A DNA stretch of 64,000 bases from Telopea speciosissima (GCF_018873765.1 NC_057918.1:61134871-61198870), one strand, 5' to 3'. Counted from the first letter of the stretch, positions 1 through 13,253 are shown. The notes: generated by a model from the sequence alone, not told the origin. Numbers and translations: made by a program.

Positions 1-1182
1 AGCATGTTCCTAAATTGATTGATAACTAAAATGCATGCTATGTGAATTGTTAGATTAGATGTCGTAATAGACGGCTTGGAAATGAAAGGCATGGTGAGCC
101 GTAGTATGGGCTGCGGGAGCACCGTGCATTTTATACTGGAAATGAGGTTTTTGGTAGCCCATAGAATGGGATACGGTTGACACCACTCAACTCATACTTA
201 TCATATAGATCATTGGGCTAGGTGAACATACCCTTATGCTACAGCCCTTCCCAATAGGGGCGCATGTGTTGGGTGATCACAGCCTCCTAAATGCCGAGGA
301 TAGCAGAAGCTGGGTCAGTTTGTCATGGTTAACTTGGGGTCTGCCAAGGGAGGAGTTGGTGCTCACTACCCAGTGCGGGTTCCATCCATAATGATTGAGG
401 TGGCAACCGAAGACGGAGAAGAAGCGTCTGAGGTTGTCGCCCGAGTCATTGTAAGTAGCATATACCTACTGACTTAGCTGTGATAGTAGGTGGACTAGAG
501 TAATAAAATTTAACCCAACAAGTAGATTGATGATTGTGATGGTTGTACCTGCTTGCATGATTTACTATTCATTCACTGGGCTCGGTGGAGCTCATCCCTC
601 ATGGATTGTTTCTTTTAGATAATTTTGCAGGTGGACATCTCCCTGAGTGGGAGGATTATTACGGACAATTTGGTGATGGTGATCGTGAACATTCTGGTGC
701 ATGTGGACCCCTACGGAGGTGATCCCTCTGATGCGGGTGCACAAGATTAGGTCAGAGGAGCTTATCTGATGGCGGCTGTCCTCTCTTTTTGATGTTCATA
801 GATCATTCTTTTTGTGGATAGCCGAATGGCGCTTTTCTTTTGTATAGCTTATAGATGCAGCTTTTATGTATTTTGTTTTATGATGCTGGGCCATGAAAAG
901 GCCATGTATGCAGATGTTATGATGCACTGTAGGTGCAAGCCTCTGTTAAACAATGTACTTATGGTAGTACTGTGGGTTGTGAGCTACTATCGAACAATGT
1001 ACTTTTGGTAGCTCTTTTATGTATATTTAGCTCCCGTTGCACTCTGCTTCCAATATTATATTGTAAATGTTGTGTGTGTCTGTTGAGTGGTGTTTGCTTC
1101 TGGATCCTGGAGATTTGGCGGATGTGGGTTGACATCCGGGTTATCCGCCTGACCCGCCTAGGGGGTGGTTTGGGGTGTGCCA
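1..1182. mobile_element. Gypsy-type LTR piece, truncated by window start
   Basis: There is no sustained coding frame. The block ends in GGGGTGTGCCA, the sort of LTR terminus seen in plant Gypsy elements. Around positions 570-600 it carries a GGGCTCGGTGGAGCTCA segment that recurs with one change near 53070, inside the solo LTR at 50213-53569. I infer a related LTR whose left border lies outside the window. No target duplication can be checked. Confidence 0.45.
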
Positions 1183-1544
1183 TTAACCCTCACTCATATC
1201 TATATACATAGCAGGGCTAGATTGGGTCAGGCTAAGATCAGAGTAAGGCTTCAACCAAGGCCTAACAGGTTACGTGTACAACAATTTGGCCAAATTCCGA
1301 TCCTTGAATTTTGAAATTATGTTTAACTCCTTCCATGTGTACTGTGCCATGATGTAAGAGGTATGAAAACCAAGTTTCCTTTCCTTGCTTCATCTCTCTC
1401 TTGCTCCCTCGGCTTGTGAGTTTTGTTTAGGGTTTCTCTACCGCATTGATCGCTGCTTAGGCTAGGGTTTTCAAAATCTCAAAGTTTAGGGTTTCTCTGC
1501 CGCTGAACCAACAGAGAATGAAAGGGAACTGAATCGACGCGATG

Positions 1545-1850
1545 GCTCTCTAGGGTTTCTCCGCCATTTGTGTGTGTAATACCTCCGCCTTAGTGCGTGT
1601 AATCCATACTTCTCCTCTCCTTCTTTGCTCCTTCCGCCATGATCCTTAGAACCGCCACTAATGATGATGCGAACAACGTCGACGACAATGAAGACGAACC
1701 TTTCTAGAAAAGCACCCCTTTAATGGATCATCACCATTGCGCCTTCCACCCTGCTTCCCCACCCTCTGTGCCCCCCCTTCCGTCCTGCCCTATCCAGCCT
1801 CAGCTCTGTGGCTATTTATGGTTTTTAGCCATCGTGCCGAGGAGCTCTCA
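1545..1850 (+). repeat. Dispersed repeat A, copy 1
   Basis: This stretch matches 14570-15052. Shared landmarks, in the same order, are GTAATACCTCCGCCTTAGTG, CATGATCCTTAGA.CCGCCACT, a GATGACG-rich stretch, AAAAGCACCCCTTT, GGATCATCACC and TATGGTTTTTAGCCAT. It could be a short degenerate coding region or part of a non-autonomous retroelement. I do not recognise the family. Confidence 0.6.
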
Positions 1851-3249
1851 AACAAGGGAGTTTTTTCTTTTTTCTTTATTTGTGGGTTCGTCAATCTTCA
1901 CCATCCCTCTCTTATCGTCGGGCAGAGCTCCACTCGCCGATCCAGAAGATCCTTGCAAATCTGTTCGAAAGTAGGCTGTGGCAGCATCTCTGGTGGCCTT
2001 TTTGTCACCGGTCAATGCTCTACTTGTCGATCCGGCAAGTCCATTTGAAAGTAGGTTGTGGCAGTGTGTCAGCACGCGTGGGCAGTAGGTTGTGGCAGCG
2101 TGTTGACACGTGTGGGCAGTTTGGCGTTGGACTGTTCAGCACGTATGGGGCCCCTTTTTTGGCACGCATGTGCATGCGCTTAATTTTAGTTGTGACTATA
2201 GCTTTTTGTCTAGGGAAGTGGTTGTGACCCATCCCCTAGTCTGGATGACCCAATCAATGGCATATGAAACCGGGTCAATTTCCACTCTTTGATTTTGGAT
2301 GTTATATATCCTTACCTTGTGTTTATCATGCTCTTTATCTATTTTATGTATTTGATTTTTTTTATTTGGCATTGGACGCGCATGAATTAATACCATTTTT
2401 TCTACCAAAAGAAAAAGTTACCTCCATCTAACAAACCCCCCCAAAGAAGCCACACTCAACCTTATGACCTAGAAAAAAAAAAGGTGAAAACCCCACTCAC
2501 ACCTTATGACCTAGAAATTTCAACTGAGGGGTTGAAAAACCCAACCCCGACCCTGTCGTGCTTAGGGAGGACTTGAGCAAACTCGGGCTCACCTGGTGAG
2601 ACTTTTTGTTAAATTGTATAAGAACACCTGGCCAAACTTACTCCCCATAATTTCTATTAGATTTGATTCGGACTTCAGTCCAGTCCTTGAAATGCTGTCA
2701 AATCTTTCAACGACCACATGTATTGACCCAAAAATACCAACACGTGCTAAATATACTTTTACAATTCTCACCAAATCACTTTCTGACAGCTGAGCTATTC
2801 TACAAAAAGTACCATTGAGCTTTTCGTCCACGACAACACCCCCTTCCCATATCTTCTACGTACATAAAGTCCGGTCCAGTGAACACCTCCCAAGAAAAAG
2901 GACAATCGTTGTACGGAAATACCCAAAATGCTTTGACGACAGGGACAGTCGGTTAACGCGCAAACACAGTAGGTATTCAAAGTTCTCGCTTTCAAGGCCT
3001 CAAAACTGAACAAGTAATGGAATCCAGTAATACAAAGTTATTACACTAAGTAAGGATCCAGCTGTTCTTGAAAAAACCTCTTCTACTTAAAAAACAACAT
3101 TTGTCAATCCAACTCTTCCAACAGTTTCCTTAGAAATTATTTTTTCTTCCACTTAAGTAGATACTAGGAAACTCCCCTTTCCAATCTGAATTAGTGTTCA
3201 TGTCCCCACTCAACCACCACCTTCACTCCCTCTCTCTGTATCTCTATCA
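1851..3249. other. No gene recognised upstream of the AP2/ERF gene
   Basis: Only short open frames occur and none resembles a known protein. A small direct repeat, CTTATGACCTAGAAA, appears twice near 2460-2520. The last several hundred bases presumably hold the promoter of the gene at 3298. Confidence 0.4.
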
Positions 3250-3260
3250 TTTATATATAG
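3250..3260 (+). promoter_or_regulatory. Probable TATA box of the AP2/ERF gene
   Basis: TTTATATATAG lies about 40 bases before the ATG at 3298. Transcription would start roughly 30 bases downstream, giving a very short 5'UTR. An ATG at 3262 opens a different frame but lies too close to the TATA box to be in the mRNA. Confidence 0.5.
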
Positions 3261-3297
3261 CCATGACTGGATTACGAAGAATTACCCACCAGAGACG

Positions 3298-3840
3298 ATG
3301 CAGCAGAGCAGTGCTAGTTCTTTGGTTTCAAATGATGGTGGGAATTATAGAGGAGTTAGAAAGAGGAAATGGGGGAAATGGGTTTCAGAAATTCGTGAGC
3401 CTGGAAAGAAAACGCGTATTTGGTTAGGGAGTTTTGAAACGCCGGAAATGGCAGCGATCGCTTATGATGTAGCTTCATTGCATCTAAGGGGACATGGAGC
3501 ACGTCTCAATTTTCCCGAATTGGCGAATGAGTTGCCTCGGCCGGTTAGTTCAAGTGCTGATGATATTCGAGTAGCAGCTCATGAAGCAGCTGCAAGAAGA
3601 AAGACAACAGTTGATGAACAAGTGGGTTGCTCAAGCTCGAATCAACAAATTCCGAAGAATATAAGGTTGTCACAGAGTCAAATTCAGGCAATTAATGAGT
3701 CACCATTAGACTCTCCAAAGATGTGGATGGAATTGGCTGAAGCTTTATTTCCAGACACATCCATGGGTTTTATTGATGATCAGGTTGAGATGAGTGATGA
3801 TTGGGAAGATATGCAACATGATTCCCTTTGGGAATCTTAG
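3298..3840 (+). CDS. DREB-type AP2/ERF transcription factor
   Basis: The protein has 180 residues and no intron. One AP2 domain spans about residues 17-74. It contains [25 protein letters not shown], a helix with [14 protein letters not shown], and ends [18 protein letters not shown], rather than the ERF-type WGRYAAEIRD, points to the DREB branch, whose AP2 domain binds DRE/CRT (A/GCCGAC) elements in stress-responsive promoters. After the domain comes [13 protein letters not shown], a helix common in the small A-4/A-5 DREBs, then an acidic C-terminus rich in D, E and W (residues about 140-180) that looks like an activation region. I see no EAR repressor motif (DLNxxP). The ATG at 3298 is the first in frame, and a TATA box fits. 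A long AT microsatellite begins four bases after the stop. The nucleus is the expected location. The subgroup is inferred by eye and is less certain than the family. Confidence 0.93.
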   Translation: MQQSSASSLVSNDGGNYRGVRKRKWGKWVSEIREPGKKTRIWLGSFETPEMAAIAYDVASLHLRGHGARLNFPELANELPRPVSSSADDIRVAAHEAAARRKTTVDEQVGCSSSNQQIPKNIRLSQSQIQAINESPLDSPKMWMELAEALFPDTSMGFIDDQVEMSDDWEDMQHDSLWES

Positions 3841-3841
3841 A

Positions 3842-3843
<2 letters not shown>

Positions 3844-3900
<57 letters not shown>
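3844..3900. repeat. (AT)n microsatellite directly after the AP2/ERF stop
   Basis: About 28 uninterrupted AT units begin four bases past the TAG at 3838-3840, so they lie inside the 3'UTR. Confidence 0.98.
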
Positions 3901-3901
<1 letters not shown>

Positions 3902-4599
3902 TTCCTGTAGTAGATATGCAATAGGGATAAGGCTACGTATATTATGACCCTTCCTAGACCCCACAATGGCGGGAGCCTTGTGTACTGGGTATGCCCTCCT
4001 ATTTATAGTAGATATTCTAGTATTAACTAGTCCAACATGATCAAATGACCAATCACCTTTTATTAAAAAAAAGAGGGATTGCTTTACCCCAATTGGTATT
4101 TGTTTTGAGATGATATCCATTGGGTGCTTATTCGCCTCAGCCTTATACTTCGTATTTGTGGGGGTGGAGGTTGGTGGAATAATAGGGATTGTATTTGTGT
4201 TGCAAGTGAGTTTGTGTATGTGTATGTGTATGTTTTGAGAAGAGAGCATAACTGTAGAATTTTCACGTCACTTCCATGGTTGTTGATGGCGTGGGGTTTT
4301 GGTGTATGAGAGAAAGGGTCTCATCTCAAGATAAGAGATATACCCAATAATAATGTATTTTAAATCTATTTGATAAAACAACTTTATCAAATTTGTAATG
4401 TCATTGTTCTGGTGTTTGTTTAAGTTCATAAAGTGACTTCACCAATTGGTAAACTTTATGCTCTTGTCATTTCATGACAAAATCTTCAGGTTGTTCCATA
4501 TGCATTTCTATATCATCTAATTCACCATTTAAAAAGGTTATTTTAACATCCATTTGGTGAATTTCAAATTTATATATAGAAGTCAACGCAATAAGCACC
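3901..4599. other. Downstream flank of the AP2/ERF gene
   Basis: AT-rich sequence with no recognisable gene or element. GT-rich text near 4200-4235 (GTGTATGTGTATG) is low complexity. Polyadenylation probably occurs within the first few hundred bases, but I cannot place it. Confidence 0.35.
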
Positions 4600-5444
4600 C
4601 TAATCGTATAGGTCGGGCGATTTTAAGAGACTACAGAAACGCATGAAAATGATCAAAATATATATGAAAATTTACTTTTGGAAACAAAAAACAATATAAA
4701 CAAGCAATATATGTCATATATCATACACATACACTAAGAATTGTGAATAATGTATAACCAAACAAGTGCAGCACTTTGAAATTGTTATAAAATGGTGAAT
4801 TTTAGTTCAAATATTTGCAAATGTACACAATGCATGCATCTAATAGTTAGTTGAACCTATTCTCCTTGAATCATAGCAAAAAAAATGAACTAAAATGCAA
4901 GATTTGAAGCACAAGATCAAGTTTTTTGAAAGAAAAAAAAACTATCTTTCCCTTCAAGAACTCCTTCGATCTTCAATTTTTTGTTGTTGGATGCTACAAA
5001 TGATGAACTTCCACCACTATTTAATTCGTTTTCAACTATGGAACGGAAGCCCTAACAAGATTTGGGTGAAAAAATGACTTAAAATCCAATTTTTCTGGGT
5101 TTTCACCTTGGCTGGAACCTGATATTTCCGCTGCGGATGCTCTTTGGTTCGTGTTTTGTCTAAAATGTGATTTTAAGTTTGTGTATCGGTACATATTGAT
5201 ACGTTCCAATACGTATCAAGACACTTAAAAACCAGAAAAATGGTAACTTGTAGTATATATCGAGTCTAGCGATACATATTGACCGTATTGTATCATATCG
5301 ACATGTATCGGTCGATACATATCGATACACTCGATACAATATGTTGTTTGTTTAAAAAAAAAAGGAAACGTATCGATTAGTATCTTATCTATACCGATAC
5401 GTATCAACCGATATGATACGATATAGACCGATACTTTATCCATG
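4600..5444 (-). mobile_element. Old copy of the GTATCG/CGATAC hAT-type family
   Basis: The right part (5170-5444) is dense in GTATCG, CGATAC and GATATGATACG words and ends GATACTTTATCCATG. Read in reverse, that is the CATGG...AAAGTATC end found at 49960. The left part (4600-4700) is the reverse complement of about 53985-54100, sharing TCTCTTAAAATC and ATTTTCATATATATTTTG-like text. The left end is degraded, and I could not find a matching 8-bp target duplication. Confidence 0.6.
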
Positions 5445-5599
5445 CCTATATGCCTTACTATAAAATAACATATCCTTGGAAAATACATTCAACAACGCTT
5501 TCTCCTAATTTTTTTTTTTTTTGGTTCTCGAAATTTAACAATAGCTATGCAGCCCCAACCCTTATGGCATGATAAATTTGGTTTTCTATTCTTCCATAG

Positions 5600-7080
5600 T
5601 TCATAAGGGGTTATAGAGCTTTGCAGCCCCAAACCTTAAGTGCATGTCTATTTAAAATATGGCATGCTATTAATAAAGTTTCACACAAAAAATCTCTACT
5701 AAGTCCAGAATTGGACACCATAGCATTAACCATTTCCATCAATGTTCTATTTTTCCTTTCAGCAATTCCATTTTGCTGTAGAGTATAAGGTGCAGAAACT
5801 TCATGTATAATTTCTACACTTCCAAAATATTCTAGATCATAATATTCACCCCCTCTATCAGATCTAAGACATTTGATTGATGCTTTACACAAATTTTCTG
5901 ATTCATTCTTATAAACTTTAAAATATTTAAAGACTTCATCTTTATAATTTAAGAGACAAACATAATAAAATCTAGTAAAATCATCGATAAAGGTTACAAA
6001 ATATTTCTTTCCTTATCTAGTAGGGGTACAATGAAGGTCGCATACATCACTAAACACCAAATCTAGAACATTGGGAGTTCCAAATGAGTGTTTTTCCAGA
6101 GGTGAATTCAAGATGCACTTCCCCTTTGCCTTTAACAACAGTAGCTGAAGCATTTCTCATTTAGAGAATGTTACCATCTTCTTCTAGTGTATATTCACTA
6201 AACAGACCCTTGTCTTGGCAAACATGTCTGGTTGCACCAGAGTCTATATACGATGCTATGTCATCTCCAAGAAGGTTGGCTTCATAAATCATAGCAACAT
6301 ACTTCTCCTTATCATCTTTTCCATCAAATTTCTTTTTCAGATGTTGGTACTCCTTGAAATGACCCATCTTGCCAAAATGATGACAATGACCATTTTTCTT
6401 CTTATTGGGGTACTGGTTTTTGGTCGAACTGGAATTTGAGTTCCACTTTCTCTTCCAATTACCCTTTGAAGGATTGTTATTTTGTTGGAACCTTGGCCTT
6501 CTTCCAAAACCATGACTTAGAACCATTTATGCCTTCACGGCATCTGTCTTCTTCTTCAATTTTCAAATGACTTTCTAAATCTGCAAGAGTGATTTCCTCC
6601 TTATGTTTAAGACTCTTTCTATAGTTTTTCCAAGAGGCAAGCCGTTTATCTAAAATGGCCGAGACAATAATAGTCTTGTCCATTTTCATGTTATGTTGTT
6701 TAAACTGATTGAGAATCTACTTAATTTCATGAAACTGATCAATAGCCTTTCTATTATCAACCATTGAATAACGGAAAATTTAAACTACCAGAAATTTCTT
6801 ACTTGTTGCATTCTCCACTAGATAATTGTTCTCCAGTGCTTCCCAAACTTCTTTTGCAGTCTGCTTGTCATGGTACATATCAAACAAAGTATCACTCATG
6901 GAATTACATATTTGACCCTTGCAACAGTAGTCATATTGTTCTCATTTCAATCTGGTACAATCCTCTGCAGTTGTTTCATTGTCATGTGTATCTGGTGTGG
7001 GAGTAGTATGAACATACACAACATTTAGTTGTGCTGGGAGGAAATGCAACTTCTTCTACTAGCATTTGAAGTTGTTTCCA
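5600..7080 (-). pseudogene. Copia gag-protease-integrase fragment
   Basis: Read on the minus strand. Degraded gag lies at about 7080-6480, then a zinc-knuckle relic CHHFGKMGHFKEY that has lost the second and last cysteines of CX2CX4HX4C. The protease motif YIDSGATRHVC follows (6230 region), then an integrase core with CLRSDRGGEY and NGIAERKNRTL (5611-5892). Several stops and frame changes interrupt it. Reverse transcriptase, RNase H and recognisable LTRs are absent. After ILNRHALKVWGC the reading breaks off, which suggests an internal deletion. It is clearly non-functional. Confidence 0.85.
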
Positions 7081-7740
7081 TCAAACAATTCTAATATCAC
7101 AATTCCGAAATCACAAATCATTGGAACTTTAAGGCACATTACAACATCGCTTTCCTTAACCTGTCAGTCCCTGCCAATTTTGGAATTGGTCTAAAAAATT
7201 CTTAGAATTTGTCCCTCATATCTGAAATCTAACGATCCAATCCCAAAAATCCTAGAATCAGCTGCTCCAAAACGTCTGGAATCGAGATCAGTCACGGTGG
7301 GGGTGGGATTCAACAAATCCGATTCTGATATTTGAAACCATGCTTAGTGCTCTGCTGAGTATCTCTATTATGCCTTTGCTTTGACTGCCACTCCTCTTCT
7401 TCTATTTTGCCGAAACCCATTTTCTTCTAAATGAAAGTTAGGGTTTGTATTTTGGGAACTCTCCTGAGACGGGGAAGAGAAGAAGCCATGGCCACACTAC
7501 TTCTTCACTTTGTCTTCAACCTCCGTCACTGATCCTAAGTTCCATCCCTTCTAATTTTCCAATTTCTTTTATCTTCTCTTTATTGTATTCCTACCGAGAC
7601 CTCCTTCGAAACTTGACCCTCCTCTCTCTCCTTCGTCCCATTTTTGCCTTGCAACCCATTTTCATTTCACCCTCTAGTTCGTTTCTCTCCACTCCAATAT
7701 GACCACCAACTTTGGCCATCCCTATTTCCTCTAGTGAAAC
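7081..7740. other. No recognised gene between two Copia remnants
   Basis: The stretch is pyrimidine-rich and contains only short open frames without family resemblance. It may be the old 5' untranslated part of the minus-strand Copia fragment or unrelated DNA. Confidence 0.35.
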
Positions 7741-8650
7741 TATTGTATTTTGTTTTATGTTTTTTTTTAAAAAAAAAGTTTCAAAACATCCCCTCACATT
7801 TTGGTTTCTTGTTTTGTAATGAAGAAGGAAGCTAAAACTTGAGTAAAGTTGTAAGTCCCACATTGAAAGTGAAAGAGAATTGATAGAGGCATATGCGGGC
7901 ACGCATCAAGCTGAGTCGTGGTACTGTGATGTAGTATATTTAATTTTGGTTCAAGGTTAGTCAGTTCAAAGTTGGCAGGTTCAAAGTTGGCCTGGTTTTT
8001 GGCTAGGGCACATGTATTTTTAAAGAGACATATCCATTTGTAAAGGTGCATTCATAGCACTTGGATTTGAATATTTTAATCTAATCCATTGAACCAAGAG
8101 ACGCACCTACACCATGGGGTATCTTTAAGGGACACTTATATATAAGTGCTTAGATTGGAATCTTATAATCCTATCCACTCAAGTCAATGGACACACCCAT
8201 TCCATGAGGTGCCTTGAAAGGATACATCCACCACTATAAATAGAGGTGAAATGGATAGCCCAAATCATTCCATTTTTGTGGCTTTTCTCTTCTCTTCTCT
8301 CTCTGGTTCTTTCTTTACAGAAATAGAACTTCAAAATTCTGGTTTCGTTTTTCTTTTTTCATTTCTGCATACTATAGTTTTTGAAAACTTCTAGTGAGCC
8401 TAGCCTTGCTCTCCTTTGTAACCGAAGTCTTTGTGCATAAGACTAAGGTTTAGTGGTTGCTTTATCTTGAAGGTAAAACGTGAAGTACACCGGGTGCACT
8501 AATACAGGAGGCGTTTCAGACCTTAAGGAGAGCGTCTTCATTGGTGCTACTCAACCACAAATGTTGGTTCGTGTGTTTGTGATTGGTTCGTGATTATCAA
8601 CAAATTCATTACAGTTTTATCTTCTCAAAAATGGGTACTTGTTTCTAACA
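7741..8650 (+). repeat. 5' LTR of the Copia element
   Basis: About 910 bases matching 13254-14198 throughout. It contains a TATA box, TATAAATAG, at 8235-8243, which would serve as the element promoter. It lacks a stretch of about 35 bases present in the partner LTR. Confidence 0.92.
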
Positions 8651-8687
8651 ATCTTAAGAGCTAAAACTTTTTTGAGTTTATAAGACC

Positions 8688-11600
8688 ATGGCTAAAGAAA
8701 CAATACTGTCAATCCAACTGATCCAATTCAAGACAATTCTCCACCACCCCCCATAACGGCTGCACAAGTGCCTACTGTTGATTCCATTATCCCACCAATG
8801 GGAAACTTGAGAATTGCTTCCGAGTTTGACAAAGTTGAGCCTTTTGATGGAAAAAACTTCAAACATTGGAAGCAAATGGTCTTCTTTGCACTCACTCAAT
8901 TGGAAGTGGTCTTTACTTTATCGGAGCCCAAACCATCACAAATTGATGATCCAGTTCAAGATGCCAAACAATTGGCATGGATTCAACCAGATTTCCAATG
9001 CAAGAATCGTATACTCAATGTGTTGTCTATTGACTTGTACAATGTATACACTGCATATGAGTATGCTTATTTAATGTGAAATGCATTGATGAAAAAGTAC
9101 ATTCTCGATGATGACGGGAGTCAAAAATATGTTGTTGGTAATTACTTGAACTTTCAAATGAATGATGGTGACAATATCTCCTCTCAAGTTGACGAATAGC
9201 AAGATTTAGTTGGTAAGTTGTCTAAGGAGAATATTGTCTTACCGGATGAATTTGTTACCGATGCTTTGACTGAGAAATTGTCAAGTACATGGATTGACTT
9301 CAAACTAACAATGAAGCACAAAAGGAAGAATTGGACTTTCAAACAAGTGGTGGTTCGGATAAAGATAGAAGAGTAAAACCGTGCAAGAGATAAAGAGCCT
9401 TCTAAACCCAAGGCTAATTTGGTTGACACCAGTAAAGCGGGGTCTTCTAAGAAGCGAAAATTGGATGAGCGAAAAGTGGATGATTCCAAAAGGAAGAAAG
9501 GTAATTGTTTCTCTTGTAGAAAGTCGGGTCACTATAAAAAAGATTGTAGGAAGTGGAAGAAGAACAAGTTTGACAAGGCGAAAGTACATCTCACCAAAGA
9601 TGATATTTTTTCCGCAATGATCATGGAAATTAATATGGTTGAAAAATCGGATGATTGGATAATAGACACTGGTGCCACTAGGAACATATGTGGAGACAAA
9701 AATTCATTTATGAAATATTCTACAAATGTCTCCGAAGAAAAAGTGTTTATGGGAAACTCTCAAGTTTCAAGTGTGATCGACAATGGACAAGTAGTGCTTA
9801 AACTTACTCCAAAAATTTTTTTGGCTTTGAAGGACTTGCTACATGTGCCCGACATTCGTCCGAACTTGGTTTCAGGACCGCTCTTGAATAAGGTAGGATC
9901 GAAGCTATGTTTTGAGTCGGATAACTATACTCTTCTCAAGAATGATGTATTTGTTGATAAAAGTTACGTACATGAGGGCTTTTTTGTACTCAACATTAAT
10001 GAATTAATGAAGGACAAGCCTAGTGCTTCTTCGGTTTACCTTGTTGAGTCTTACAATAAGTGGCATGCTAGATTAGGTCATTGTAATTTCTCCTATATTC
10101 GAAAAATTTTCATGTTATGACTTATTGACATCAATTTCAAATTGAAAGTTGATAAATGTCCTATTTGTGTAGAGACTAAGTTCTCTAAGAAACCCCCGTA
10201 AGTCAATCACAAGGAAAAGTGAATTCTTTGATTTAATTCATAGTGACTTATGTGATTTTAAATCATATGAGTCTAGGAGTGAAAATAGATATGTAATTAT
10301 ATTTATAGATGACTATTCTAGATTTGCCAAGATCTATCTACTGAAGCTAAGGATGAGGTTGAAATTGTTTTTCTGTCATTCAAAGCGGAGGTAGAAAATC
10401 AACTTGAAAAGAAGATTAAATGGTTAAGAACCGATAAAGGTACCGAATATGGTACAACTAGCTTGTCTAAGTTTTGTGAATCCAATGGAATTATACATGA
10501 AGTTACAGTTCCATACCAACCCGAGTCTAATGGAATAGAAGAGAGTAAAAATCAAACTTTGAAAGAAATGATAAATTCATTGTTGATAAGTTTGGGATTA
10601 CCTCTTGATTTGTGGGGGGAAGCAATGTTAACCGCTAGTTATATATTAAATAGGGTACCCCCATAAAAAGACCATACTATTACCTTATGAACTTTGGTTT
10701 GATAGAACCAAGTTTTAAATATTTAAGGGTATCGGGATGTTTGGCTAAGGTGGTCATACCTGAGCCAAAGAAAAGAAAATGGGTCCTAAGACCTGTGATT
10801 GCGTATTCATTGGTTACGCAATTCATAGTTTGACATAAAGGTTTTTAGATGTGTATGAAGAAAACACAATCATAGAATCAAGAGATGCTGAATTTTTTGA
10901 GGATATATTTCCTTTTAAGTCTGGTCTTCCAGTGAACAATGATAATGGCAGTAATACTACTATAAGTAAAGAAGTGTCACCAAGCAATGATTTATCGCAT
11001 ATCCATAAAAGTCAACTAGGGAGAGGAAAAAGGTAAAGAAAGGCTACTTATACGGGAGATGAGTGGTTGATCTACTTAGTGGACAAGGATCCTCTAACCT
11101 ATAAGGAAGCCGTAACATCTCCGGATGCCGTCTTTTGGAAAGAAGCAATTAAAAGTGAGTTAGATTCCATAATTTCTAACCACACTTGGGAGTTAGTTGA
11201 CTTACCATGGGGCTCCAAATTATTAGATACAAAGTGGATTTTTCGAAAGAAGTTAAAGGCCGAAGGGTCTTTAGACAAGTTCAAAGCGAGACTTATCGTT
11301 AGGCTTTCGACAAACACACAATGTTGATTTCTTTGACACTTATGCTCCTGTTTCAAAGATTACTTCCATAAGGGTTATTATCGTAATAGAATCCATATAT
11401 AACTTAGTAATACATCAAATGAATGTTAAAATGGCGTTCTTAAATGAGGACTTAGACGGGAAAATATATATTAAGCAACCAGAAGATTGTGTTATACAAG
11501 GACAAGAGCACAAGGTGTGCAAACTTGTAAAATCCTTGTATGGACTGAAACAAGCACCTAAATAATTGCATGAAAAACTTGATGCATTCCTGTTATCAAG

Positions 11601-12675
11601 TGGATTCAAAGTAAGTGACGTAGAAATGTGGTTATATACCAAGTTCTACAACAGTAAAAGTGTTCAAGAAAATGATGAAGAAAGGTGTCGGTATAGTAAG
11701 TTCTATAATGGTAAAGGCGTATTATCATACTTTATGTAGATGATATGCTCATTATGGGAACTAGTTTAGACATTGTGGAACAAACCAAGAAACTCTTGAT
11801 GTTTAAATTTGATACAAAAGATATGGGATGTGATTCTTGAAATCAAGATCATTAGGAAAGAGAAAGATATTATCTTATCTCAAGCTCACAATGTTGAGGT
11901 CATGCTAAAAAATTATGGGTACTTTGATACTACACCTCTTAAAACATCTTTTGATGTTGGTTGTTATTTAAAGAAACACTTGGGTGCACCGGTACTTCGA
12001 AAGAAATATTCTCAAATAATCGATTCTGTCTCTTACATGATGAACAGTACAAGGCCGGATATAGCATTGACTGTTGGTAAGTTGAGTCAATATACTCACA
12101 ATCCAAGTGAGGAACATTGGAATGCTTTGCATAGATTACTAAGATACCTAAAGGGTACTATAAACTATGGTTTGCATTATAGTGGCAACCCAATAGTCTT
12201 AGAAAGCTATTGTGATGCAAATTAGATCTCGGACATAAATGAGTCATTGGCTACAAGTGATTATGTGTTTACTCTAAGAGGTGGAGCGATTTCTTGGAAA
12301 TCGGTAAAGCAATCCTGTGAAACAGGATCCACTATGGAGGTAGAATTTGTGACATTAGAAAAAGCTAGAACAGAAGTCGAATGGCTTAGAAATCTAATGG
12401 CAGATATACCTTTGTGGCAAAAGCCAGTGCCCTCGATATCACTACATTGTGATAATCAGGCAGCTATAGCTAAGGCTAAAAGCAAAATTTACAACGAAAA
12501 AAGGAGACATATTCATCTCAGACAAAATTTAGTAAGGCAATACATAAGTGAAGGTCCGATAGCTATCGACTTTGTGAAGTCAGAAGGTAATTTGGCGGAT
12601 ATATTCACAAAGCCCTTGCCTACTAAAGTTATACATGATTTATCTAAAGGAATGAGCTTGAAACCTGTGACGTGA
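8688..12675 (+). pseudogene. Copia gag-pol polyprotein, broken
   Basis: Domains run in Copia order. Gag is at about 8730-9640, with an intact zinc knuckle CFSCRKSGHYKKDC at 9506-9547. Protease follows with DTGATRNICG (about 9660). The pre-integrase segment carries WHARLGHCNF (10060), and integrase follows with NGIEESKNQTLKEM (about 10520). Reverse transcriptase carries YVDD at 11733-11744, and RNase H ends near 12675 with YISEGPIAIDFVKSEGNLAD. Stop codons interrupt gag (about 9077, 9198, 9375), the pre-integrase region (10118), integrase and the start and middle of reverse transcriptase, and frames shift between pieces. The catalytic motifs survive, but no continuous polyprotein can be made. 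Confidence 0.9.
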
Positions 12676-13253
12676 GTCATGTGATGGACACCCAACCTAT
12701 GTGAAGAGAACCATTTCTGAATTAGGTTCAAAGGGTAACAACAAAGTCACTCGATGACTTATTTTGTACTACTATAATTTGCTCATTCTGGTTAAATAGT
12801 AAAATAGTACCACCACAAAGAATGGAGGATGAGTTTTAAACTATTAATTAAGCCAATTCTCACAATTGTGCAGGTGTGTAAACTATGGTGCTCACTATGG
12901 GCTGATCAAAGTGGATGTAGGGGGTGAGGCCATCTATCGATGATAGTTTTAAAGGAGAACTATCTAAACATTTATAAGACCGAGATAAGGGACAAGGCCG
13001 GTTAAAAAATGTCCATTTATATAAAAGGGATGATTGCTAAGGTCGGCCAATAGGACATGGTTGGTGAGCTAGTTGGCTACGACGATAAGGAAAGGTTCAA
13101 GAAATCTAACTTTGCCCGTACTCTGTAGTGTAGTTCATTAGATCTAGTGTAGGTTCAAGTCATGAAAACACCTGCAATGATGTGTCCTATTGTGTCTAAT
13201 ACACTTACTAGATTCATTCATGATTTATCGATGTTTCAAAACTTGTGGGAGAT
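12676..13253 (+). other. Untranslated 3' region of the Copia element
   Basis: About 580 bases lie between the end of RNase H and the 3' LTR with no coding content. A purine stretch, GTGGGAGA, just before 13254 is the likely polypurine tract that primes plus-strand synthesis. Confidence 0.6.

Noticed and set aside
1723..2232. Overlapping open frames near 1.7-2.2 kb
   Set aside because: Not conserved in the duplicate at 14570-15052, and no domain is seen. Chance frames in C-rich DNA.
3194..3427. A frame overlapping the AP2/ERF gene, including an ATG at 3262
   Set aside because: Different frame, no domain, and the ATG is too close to the TATA box to be in the transcript.
3745..4249. Open frames on the minus strand with long Tyr-Ile runs
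   Set aside because: They are translations of the AT microsatellite after the AP2/ERF gene.
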